DNA from: JBGAPI01 sp044221335
GTDB lineage: Bacteria; Pseudomonadota; Gammaproteobacteria; Xanthomonadales; Ahniellaceae
DNA length: 14,680 nt
NCBI GenBank assembly: GCA_044221335.1
Contig: JBGAPI010000072.1
Span: 1 to 14,680, forward strand
Direction: 5' to 3'
The translations under genes were made by a program, and so were the position numbers. Shown here piece after piece: positions 7,124-13,158 of this stretch. The notes beneath the pieces were generated by a model that had not been told where the DNA came from, searched no databases, and saw only the letters and a program-made list of their open reading frames with translations. Each line of letters begins with the position of its first letter. Position 1 is the stretch's first letter.

Positions 7124-8854
7124 TCAGCGAAGGCGGAAAGGCTTGGAATACGTGGACAGGTCGGAGTCCGGGCAGCGTGCGCGATAGCGGGCATTGCCGG
7201 TCGGACGGGGAATGTCGGGGATGTCGAAACCGATGCTGACGTGGGAGCCGATCGGAACGTCGACATCGTCCTTCAGCAGGAGAATCCCGAGTTCGGGGTC
7301 TTCCGGCACGAGCTCGATCTTCACTTTCGAGCAGACCTGCGAACCGAAGCGAGGACGGAGCGTGACCCAGCGATAGCCGCCAGAGAAGACGGTGTCGAGT
7401 CCGTCGGTGGACTCGATGTCCACGGGGGCTGCGGTCGCCCGTTCCACGTTCAGGCGGCGCACGTTCCTGTCCGCGGTCGCGGCGGCTTCCACGATGTAGC
7501 GGGCGACCCTGTCGGGTTTCCACCTGCGCGCGAGAGAACGGGCGAGGACGGTGGCCCCGGTCGTCACTGCAGTCGCGACGGAACTTCCAGCGCGAGGCAG
7601 TGCGCCGCTCACGGCGTCGGAGACGAACACGTCCAGTCCCGGGGCAAAGAGGAAGTTGTGTGCGGCGCTCGAGCTGTAGCCGGACCAGTGGACCGCGTCA
7701 CCCCCCTTGGCAACCGTTCCGGCGACAATCATGTTCGGAAGGAAGTAGGAGGCCGGGAACAGGCAGGGATTGCTGGCGAGGTCGATGCGCGAATTTCCCG
7801 CGGACGCGACGACCAGCACCGAATTCCTGGCCGCCTTGTCCATCACGGCGCGCAGGGCTTCGTCGTCCGCTTCGACGCTCCAGCTGAGGTTGATGATCGC
7901 AGCGCCATGATCGATCGCGTAGTCGATCGCCTGGATCGCACTTGCCAGGCCGTAGAAATCGCTGGCGTTGGTGAACTTGACTGGCATCAGGCTGACCCGC
8001 GGCGCGATTCCGCTGCCGCCGATGCCGTTGTCGTGGATGCCGCCGATGACGTTCGCCATGTCGGTGCCGTGACCGAGCGAATCGCAGACATCGGCACTCG
8101 GCCGTGGCACCGCCGGCCCGCACTCGGCCGGTGGCACATCGTTCGAGTAGTCGGCTCCGTGGATGTCGTCGACGATGTTGTTGCCATCGTCGTCCCAGCC
8201 GTCGACGTGTTCTCTCCGATTGGTCCAGAGCTGCGCCGACAGGTCGGGATCGTCGATGCGGATTCCGGAATCGACGATGGCGACGACGATGTCCCGCGCG
8301 CCCCAGGTGCGGTTCCACGCCGCCGGCGCGCCGATCTCATCGAGCGCCCATTGATGGACGTAGTCGGGGTCCGCCGGGACCTCGTCAAGATGGACGCGTT
8401 GATCCCATCGCAGTCCGACCGTCCCGGCATGAGCATCCTGCAGAAACGCACGTACGACACCGAACAGCTGGGATTCGACGGAGGTCGCGGTGGCCAGATG
8501 CTTCCGCGTGGGGTCGTTTTCCGGATGATCCGAAAGGTAGGCATCCAGGTCGAACGCGTAGTAGTTGTCGTCGTCCCTGCCGTCCTTGTCGTCGCCTTTG
8601 CGATTCACCAGGAAGCTGAGGTAACGATTGCCCGGAGCCGAGGACGTGTCTTTTTCGGAGCCGCGGCCGCCATGGACGCTGACGATCACGCGCGGGTAGG
8701 GGCGTGTCGCGGAAATCGGTGCCGGGGCGCAGGACGAGTCCGACGCGGTACTCGTATCAGTGGCCCGCGCGCCGGTGCTGCTTGCGGCACCGGCAAGGAT
8801 CAGGCCGATCGCCAGAAGTCGGCGAGAGGCGAAGCAGGTAGCGCCGGTGTTCAT
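7124..8854 (-). CDS. Exported S8-family serine peptidase (subtilase)
   Basis: A 576-residue protein. ATG 8854 is chosen because GGGAG stands 7 bases upstream and because MNTGATCFASRRLLAIGLIL begins a Sec signal peptide ending about ARA-T (residue 31). The catalytic triad is visible in the order expected for subtilisin-like enzymes: Asp195 in VAIVDSGI, His262 in SLGHGTDMANVIGG, and Ser425 in GSSVATAV (the GTSMA position). The oxyanion-hole Asn354 is in ASAGNS. Residues about 32-180 form an N-terminal region that may be an inhibitory propeptide. It contains an Asp-rich stretch (GDDKDGRDDDN) that could bind calcium. After about 480 a C-terminal region with two Cys (SQVCSKVKIELV, RARCPDSD) looks like a small beta domain. 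It is separated from the anti-sigma gene by 251 bases and may have its own promoter. It probably acts in the periplasm or outside the cell and could process its neighbours. Confidence 0.92.
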   Translation of the reverse strand: MNTGATCFASRRLLAIGLILAGAASSTGARATDTSTASDSSCAPAPISATRPYPRVIVSVHGGRGSEKDTSSAPGNRYLSFLVNRKGDDKDGRDDDNYYAFDLDAYLSDHPENDPTRKHLATATSVESQLFGVVRAFLQDAHAGTVGLRWDQRVHLDEVPADPDYVHQWALDEIGAPAAWNRTWGARDIVVAIVDSGIRIDDPDLSAQLWTNRREHVDGWDDDGNNIVDDIHGADYSNDVPPAECGPAVPRPSADVCDSLGHGTDMANVIGGIHDNGIGGSGIAPRVSLMPVKFTNASDFYGLASAIQAIDYAIDHGAAIINLSWSVEADDEALRAVMDKAARNSVLVVASAGNSRIDLASNPCLFPASYFLPNMIVAGTVAKGGDAVHWSGYSSSAAHNFLFAPGLDVFVSDAVSGALPRAGSSVATAVTTGATVLARSLARRWKPDRVARYIVEAAATADRNVRRLNVERATAAPVDIESTDGLDTVFSGGYRWVTLRPRFGSQVCSKVKIELVPEDPELGILLLKDDVDVPIGSHVSIGFDIPDIPRPTGNARYRARCPDSDLSTYSKPFRLR

Positions 8855-9028
8855 GAGGCAGCTCCCAGTGGTTGAAATCGAAATGCGTACGACGCTCGCG
8901 CTGGGCAAGGACGATTCGCGTTGAGCACGGTGAGAATCGGCCAGATCCTCTGCCGCTTGCCGGCGTTGCCAGCGCCAGCGCGATCGCTTGCCCCTGCCAT
9001 GTCTTCATCGCCGCCCCGGCTGGTCGCT

Positions 9029-9056
9029 ATTGCATCCGGGACTGGGGCACGGACAA
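9029..9056 (-). promoter_or_regulatory. Weak candidate promoter upstream of the subtilase
   Basis: On the minus strand TTGTCC (9056-9051) and TGCAAT (9034-9029) are separated by 16 bases; each hexamer matches the sigma-70 consensus at 4 of 6. It lies in the 251-base gap (8855-9105) between the anti-sigma and subtilase genes, where no convincing gene was seen. An ECF-type promoter could equally be present; without the cognate consensus I cannot pick one. Confidence 0.2.
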
Positions 9057-9105
9057 CCTCCGAGTGCCGCACGCACCCGCGGAGATCAGTCGGTGCGACG
9101 CGAAA

Positions 9106-9738
9106 TCACGGCGGAAGGTCGACCTCCGTCGTTGTGCTTGCCTCGGCCGTCTTCACGGTCAGGCGGAGGTGTTTCGTCTTCGATCGCTCGCGACCCTGCA
9201 GGACCAGTGAAGCGATGCCGTCGGTCGAGACCGGCAGGTCGATCGTCCCGAACGTGTCCGAACTCGCCTGAACCGACACGGTGGCTGCGGGAACCATGAA
9301 GTCGACGATCAGGAGATCCGGGCTTCCGGTCGACGCGGGCGCCGGTGCCAGCGGCCGACCACCGCGCGAGACATCGACGACCAGCCGCGATGGATTCGGC
9401 ATCACTCCGGCAGCTTCCCGCGTCGGAATGAGCTGTGCGATGCCGAAGCCCAGGACCAGCGACGCAGCGGCGGCCCAGACGGGCGTCCAGCGCCGGCGGA
9501 CGGGCGGCGGATCGCGCTCCGCGTCGTTCGCGGCGGGAGGGGCCCCGTCGAGCGGAGCCTCGGTGTTGATGCGCGCGAGTCCATCCCGCAAGTCCAGATC
9601 CGCCGCCAGCTCGGCCTGCAGCTCCGGACGTTCCAGCAGATAGGTTTCGAACCATGCGGCGTCCTCCTCGTCGAGGCTGCGGTCGAGATAGCGGTCCATC
9701 CAGGCGCGTTCCAGCCAGGGTTTCAGGCGGGGGCTCAT
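9106..9738 (-). CDS. Single-pass membrane anti-sigma-factor-like protein
   Basis: A 210-residue protein. ATG 9738 has GGAGG 8 bases upstream. Residues about 15-50 (DRYLDRSLDEEDAAWFETYL, LERPELQAELAAD) resemble the helical anti-sigma domain that clamps ECF sigma factors. The zinc ligands of the zf-HC2 type are absent: the protein has no cysteine and a single His near its C-terminus. A transmembrane helix follows at about 86-104 (PVWAAAASLVLGFGIAQLI). A predicted periplasmic domain of about 105 residues, rich in Val/Thr/Ser, follows it (VVDVSRGGRPLAP, LLIVDFMVPAATVSV). The topology is cytoplasmic N-terminus, one membrane pass, periplasmic C-terminus. It lies just downstream of the ECF sigma gene, as anti-sigma genes usually do, and would transmit an envelope signal. 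That role is inferred from topology and context. Confidence 0.75.
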   Translation of the reverse strand: MSPRLKPWLERAWMDRYLDRSLDEEDAAWFETYLLERPELQAELAADLDLRDGLARINTEAPLDGAPPAANDAERDPPPVRRRWTPVWAAAASLVLGFGIAQLIPTREAAGVMPNPSRLVVDVSRGGRPLAPAPASTGSPDLLIVDFMVPAATVSVQASSDTFGTIDLPVSTDGIASLVLQGRERSKTKHLRLTVKTAEASTTTEVDLPP

Positions 9739-9820
9739 CGGCGCGGCCTCCTTCGCGGTTCGCCACGGGGTACGCCCTGGGCCATGCATGCGGGAAGGAC
9801 GGCTTCGCTTCGTGCTTCTC

Positions 9821-10211
9821 TCACCGGCATTCTCCGAGACTCGCGGAGAGTGCGCCGCGCAGGCGTTCGCGGGCGCGGTACATCACACGATGGAAGTGGG
9901 CGACGTCGATCGCGAAGTCGGCGCAGATCGACGACCTCGCGGACCACGGCGGTCCGCAGGTAGCCCGGCAGGGCATCGGGGTCGGCGAGGGCACCCGCGC
10001 GCAGGCGCTCGATCGTGCGCAGGAGGACGTTCTGGCAGATGTCATGGACGCGGGCGTCGTTCGGACGCGCGTGGCGCCGCGCGAGCAGCAGGATGCCGGA
10101 CTGGAAGCGGCGGACGAGCAGCGCTTCGGCGTCGCGGTCGCCGGCGGCGATCCGCCGGACCAGCGCCGACGTATCGGGCGCGTCGTCCTTCCCTGAGAGT
10201 GCTGCTTCCAT
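9821..10211 (-). pseudogene. ECF-type RNA polymerase sigma factor with internal deletion and frame change
   Basis: ATG 10211 is preceded by a G-rich run (GGGGGG). The first frame encodes sigma region 2: LVRRIAAGDRDAEALLVRRF, then DICQNVLLRTIERLRAG and LPGYLRTAVVREVVDLRR. At 9917-9929 (minus GATCTGCGCCGAC) the homology jumps to another frame reading ICADFAIDVAHFHRVMYRAR and ERLRGALSASLGECR, stop at 9821. That is the second half of region 4 (recognition helix). The linker and first half of region 4, by comparison with ordinary ECFs of about 180-200 residues, are missing. Unrepaired, the first frame continues with Arg-rich nonsense to a stop at 9735, giving 158 residues that overlap the anti-sigma start. 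Such a product could not recognise a -35 element in the normal way. The sigma would be expected to activate this operon and itself; with it broken, expression may be lost or controlled by another sigma. Confidence 0.8.
9917..9929 (-). other. Deletion junction inside the sigma-factor gene
   Basis: The sequence GATCTGCGCCGAC serves two readings. In the first frame it is GAT CTG CGC CGA (DLRR, end of region 2). In the second it is ATC TGC GCC GAC (ICAD, start of the region 4 helix-turn-helix). A short sequence compatible with both ends is what a microhomology-mediated deletion leaves behind. Confidence 0.6.
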
Positions 10212-10404
10212 ACGGCCCCCCGGCTGCCGAACGGAGTCTAGCCGGGGAGTCGCAATCGCGGTGAGCCTCGGCGCCCGAGCGCGGCTCGGACCGCTCGACG
10301 GCATCCGCTGCCGCGGCGCCCTTGCCGGGACCGGACCTTCCGACAGGCCGACGAAGTTGTCGCAGGTCGGCATAATCGAGGCTTCATCGAACCGGAGTCC
10401 GCCC

Positions 10405-10788
10405 ATGTCCCGCACCGCCGTCCACAGCGATCGCGCGCCCGCCGCGATCGGCACCTATTCGCAGGCGATCCGCGCCGGCAATACCGTGTACCTGTCGGGG
10501 CAGATCCCGCTCGATCCCGCGACCGGGCAGCTGGTCGAGGGCACGATCGAAGTGCAGATCCGGCGCATCTTCGACAACCTCAAGGCGGTCGCCGAGGCCT
10601 CCGGCGGTTCGCTGGCGAATGCGGTGAAGCTGACCGTGTTCCTGACCGACTTCGCGCACTTCGCGACCCTGAACCAGGTGATGACCGACTACTTCAGCGC
10701 GCCGTTCCCGGCGCGGTCGACCGTCGCGGTGGCGGCGCTGCCGCGCAATGCCGCGGTCGAGGTCGACGCCGTGCTGGTGCTCGACTGA
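10405..10788 (+). CDS. ridA: RidA family reactive enamine/imine deaminase
   Basis: A 127-residue cytosolic protein of the usual family length (about 128). ATG 10405 has CGGAG 7 bases upstream. RidA hydrolyses reactive 2-aminoacrylate-type enamines/imines released by PLP enzymes such as threonine dehydratase, protecting other PLP enzymes. Typical features are TYSQAIRAGNTVYLSGQIPL near residues 17-36, LTVFLTDFAHFATLN in the middle, and PARSTVAVAALP at 102-113 carrying the substrate carboxylate-binding Arg (R104). The C-terminus is AVEVDAVLVLD, where E119 corresponds to the catalytic Glu. It is followed on the same strand by recG after 124 bases. In related bacteria ridA is often found between spoT and recG; here the left neighbour is the divergent sigma-factor gene. 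The 193-base divergent gap contains a CATAAT at 10371-10376 that could be a -10 element, without a clear -35. Confidence 0.95.
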   Translation: MSRTAVHSDRAPAAIGTYSQAIRAGNTVYLSGQIPLDPATGQLVEGTIEVQIRRIFDNLKAVAEASGGSLANAVKLTVFLTDFAHFATLNQVMTDYFSAPFPARSTVAVAALPRNAAVEVDAVLVLD

Positions 10789-10809
10789 GCAGGCTTGTGC
10801 ATCGACAGC

Positions 10810-10827
10810 AGCGGGCCGGGGCCCGCT
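10810..10827. repeat. GC-rich hairpin between ridA and recG
   Basis: Arms agcgggcc (10810-10817) and ggcccgct (10820-10827) form a perfect 8-base inverted repeat with a 2-base spacer, 22 bases after the ridA stop. No T-run follows, so it is not a classical intrinsic terminator. It may attenuate read-through into recG, stabilise the ridA 3' end, or be a REP-like element. Confidence 0.4.
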
Positions 10828-10912
10828 CCACCCGACGTGAGGCGGCGTTGCGGAGCTCGGTGCCGGATGACGGCGCCCTGATCCGTACGATCATGCCCGA
10901 GGCCTCCGCGCG

Positions 10913-13003
10913 ATGAGCACGGCCACGCCTGCGGTCGATCCCGCCCGCCTGTCGCTCGACGAGTGGCTGCCGCGCGCGCCGGCCCTGGTCGACGCGCTGA
11001 AGCGGCTCGGCCTCGAACGTGTCGCCGACCTGTGGCTGCACTTTCCGTTGCGCTACGAGGACCGCACCCGGATCACCCGCATCCGCGACCTCCGGCCGGG
11101 CGACAAGGCGCTGGTGGAGGGCAGGGCGACCGAGGTGCAGCAGCGTTTCCGCGGCAGGCCCATGCTGCTGGTCGCGCTGGAGGACGACGGTCACGCCACG
11201 CTGGTCCTGCGCTTCTTCCACTTCAACAAGTCGCAGGCCGCCCAGTTCGAGGGCGGTGGCACGTTCCGGGTGTTCGGTGAGGCGCGCGAGGGCAAGCAAG
11301 GGATGGAGTTCGTCCATCCGAAGTACCAGCGGGTGGTGGAGGACGCGGGCCTCGACGATCGCCTCACGCCGGTCTATCCGACCGTCGAGGGGCTGCCCCA
11401 GGCTCGCCTGCAGAAGCTGGTCGCGAAGGCCCTGACCCTGTTGCCTGCAGATCGCCCGCACGAGGTGATGGTGCCGGAGCTGCTGCCGGCGGGGCTCGGC
11501 CTGAGCCTGCGCGACGCGATGCTGACCCTGCACCAGCCGCCGGCCGGCGCCGACCTCGTCCAGCTCAACGACGGCCGCCACCCGGCGCGGCTCCGAGTCG
11601 CGTTCGAGGAGCTGGTCGCGCACAACCTGGGCCTCACCCGCGCTCGCCTCAGGATCCGCGCGACGCCAGCGCCGCGCTATCCGCAGCCAGGCCCGCGTCG
11701 GAAGGACCTGCTGTCGGGGCTTCCGTTCAAGCTCACCGGCGCGCAGCGGCGCGTGCTGGGCGAGATCGATGCGGACCTCGAGCGCGGTGCGCCGATGCTG
11801 AGGCTGGTGCAGGGCGATGTCGGCTCCGGCAAGACCGTCGTCGCCGCGCTGGCGGCGCTCCGCGCGATCGATGCCGGCGACCAGGTCGCGGTACTGGCGC
11901 CGACCGAAGTGCTCGCCGACCAGCACGCCCGCAATTTCTTCCATTGGCTGGAACCGCTGGGCGTCCGCTGCGTGCGGCTCACCGGCGCGGTGAAGGGCAA
12001 GGCGCGGATGAAAGCGCTGGCCGACATCGCCGGCGCGGCGGACCTCGTCGTCGGCACCCATGCGCTGGTGCAGGAAGGGGTCGAGTTCCGCGCGCTGGCG
12101 CTGGCGGTGATCGACGAGCAGCACCGCTTCGGCGTGCACCAGCGGCTGGCGCTGCGCGACAAGGGCATGCGCCGCGGGCTGACGCCGCACCAGCTGGTGA
12201 TGACCGCGACGCCGATCCCGCGCACGCTGGCGATGACCGCGTATGCCGACCTCGACTGCTCGGTGATCGACGAGCTGCCGCCGGGGCGCACGCCGGTCCA
12301 GACCGTGCTGCTCGCCGACAGCCGCCGCGACGCGTTGATCGAGCGCATCCGGGTCGCCTGCCGCGAAGGTCGGCAGGCCTACTGGGTCTGCACGCTGATC
12401 GACCCGTCCGACGAGCTCGAGGCCCAGGCTGCCGAGGCGGCGTACACGGATCTGTGCGCCGTGCTGCCGGAGGTGAAGATCGGACTCGTCCACGGCCGCT
12501 TGGCGCAGCGCGACAAACAGGCGGCGATGGCGGCGTTCGCTTCCAACGCGACCCAGCTGCTGGTCGCGACGACGGTGATCGAGGTCGGCGTCGACGTGCC
12601 CAACGCCAGCCTGATGGTGATCGAGAACGCCGAGCGCCTCGGCCTGTCGCAGCTGCATCAGCTGCGCGGCCGGGTCGGCCGTGGTGCGGCGGCGTCGACC
12701 TGCGTGCTGCTGTACCACGGGCCGCTGTCGGAGACGGCGCGGGCGCGGCTTGAGCTGATGCGCGATTCCACCGATGGCTTCCGGATCGCGGAGGAGGATC
12801 TGCGGATGCGTGGTCCCGGCGAGTTGCTCGGGACGCGGCAGACGGGGGAGGCGGGGTTCCGGGTGGCGAGTCTGGAGCGCGATGCCGGCATGTTGCCGCT
12901 GGTGGTGCGGGTCGCGCAGCGGATCGCCGAGGAGCATCCGCAGCGGGCGGAGGCCCTGGTGAATCGTTGGCTCGGGCGGAGTTCGCGGTACGCGCAGGCG
13001 TAG
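10913..13003 (+). CDS. recG: ATP-dependent DNA helicase RecG
   Basis: A 696-residue protein, full family length. RecG is a superfamily 2 translocase that remodels stalled replication forks and branch-migrates Holliday and D-loop structures. The N-terminal wedge/OB-fold half includes LWLHFPLRYEDRTRI (about 42-56) and HPKYQRV. Helicase motifs follow in order: Walker A GDVGSGKT at 301-308; the RecG-type motif II DEQHRFG at 401-407; TATPIPRTLAMT (motif III); HGRLAQRDKQ; TTVIEVGVDVPNA; and motif VI QLRGRVGRG at 583-591. C-terminal TDGFRIAEEDLRMRGPGELL and LGTRQ are characteristic of RecG. The start ATG 10913 fits the family N-terminus, although the ribosome binding site is poor (GAGG about 11 bases upstream). 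The stop TAG at 13001-13003 lies inside a GTAGGGCG repeat. All motifs are intact, so it is presumed functional. Confidence 0.97.
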   Translation: MSTATPAVDPARLSLDEWLPRAPALVDALKRLGLERVADLWLHFPLRYEDRTRITRIRDLRPGDKALVEGRATEVQQRFRGRPMLLVALEDDGHATLVLRFFHFNKSQAAQFEGGGTFRVFGEAREGKQGMEFVHPKYQRVVEDAGLDDRLTPVYPTVEGLPQARLQKLVAKALTLLPADRPHEVMVPELLPAGLGLSLRDAMLTLHQPPAGADLVQLNDGRHPARLRVAFEELVAHNLGLTRARLRIRATPAPRYPQPGPRRKDLLSGLPFKLTGAQRRVLGEIDADLERGAPMLRLVQGDVGSGKTVVAALAALRAIDAGDQVAVLAPTEVLADQHARNFFHWLEPLGVRCVRLTGAVKGKARMKALADIAGAADLVVGTHALVQEGVEFRALALAVIDEQHRFGVHQRLALRDKGMRRGLTPHQLVMTATPIPRTLAMTAYADLDCSVIDELPPGRTPVQTVLLADSRRDALIERIRVACREGRQAYWVCTLIDPSDELEAQAAEAAYTDLCAVLPEVKIGLVHGRLAQRDKQAAMAAFASNATQLLVATTVIEVGVDVPNASLMVIENAERLGLSQLHQLRGRVGRGAAASTCVLLYHGPLSETARARLELMRDSTDGFRIAEEDLRMRGPGELLGTRQTGEAGFRVASLERDAGMLPLVVRVAQRIAEEHPQRAEALVNRWLGRSSRYAQA

Positions 13004-13030
13004 GGCGCGCATCGCGCGCCATGGCGAGGC
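12999..13030 (+). repeat. GTAGGGCGCGC intergenic palindromic repeat, copy 1
   Basis: This 32-base unit begins CGTAGGGCGCGC, then a loop (atc), GCGCGCC, and ends GCGAGGC. The 7-base arms ggcgcgc and gcgcgcc pair perfectly. It differs from copy 2 only in the loop and in a second 3-base spacer. It overlaps and supplies the recG stop codon (TAG 13001-13003). Confidence 0.7.
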
Positions 13031-13095
13031 CTATTGCGGCGGCGGCCGGTAGCCGCCTCGCGGAGTGAGAGGCGCGATATTCATGCTGCGACGAG

Positions 13096-13127
13096 CGTAG
13101 GGCGCGCTCTGCGCGCCGTTGCGAGGC
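13096..13127 (+). repeat. GTAGGGCGCGC intergenic palindromic repeat, copy 2
   Basis: It has the same 32-base layout as the copy at 12999-13030, with loop tct instead of atc and gtt instead of atg. Both hairpin arms are preserved, which suggests selection on structure rather than sequence. Its leading GTAGGGCG is mirrored by CGCCCTAC at 13151-13158. Confidence 0.7.
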
Positions 13128-13150
13128 GCATCGCAGTGGCGACCATTGGC

Positions 13151-13158
13151 CGCCCTAC
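13151..13158 (-). repeat. Inverted GTAGGGCG motif closing the repeat unit and overlapping a stop codon
   Basis: CGCCCTAC on the plus strand is GTAGGGCG on the minus strand. With copy 2 it makes an inverted pair spanning 13097-13158, like a small BIME. The minus-strand TAG at 13157-13155 is the stop codon of the secreted-protein gene. Confidence 0.55.

Noticed and set aside
6992..8875. Long plus-strand open frame opposite the subtilase
   Set aside because: It is the complement of a gene with a complete S8 triad; its translation shows no domain and no good start.
8851..9072. Small minus-strand frame (73 codons) overlapping the subtilase start by ATGA
   Set aside because: Its start would be GTG without a clear ribosome binding site, the composition is not protein-like, and nothing is recognised.
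10765..10770. Possible loss of a RidA catalytic residue (Asp for Glu near the C-terminus)
   Set aside because: The substitution is at the second acidic position (residue 121); the catalytic Glu position (E119) and Arg104 are kept.
10694..13012. Very long minus-strand open frame opposite recG
   Set aside because: It is an Arg/His/Gln-rich translation with no domain, mirroring the high-GC codon bias of the intact recG gene; an antisense shadow.
13001..13158. CRISPR-like array after recG
   Set aside because: Only two copies, and the repeats are self-complementary GC hairpins overlapping stop codons; they are intergenic palindromes rather than repeats with spacers.
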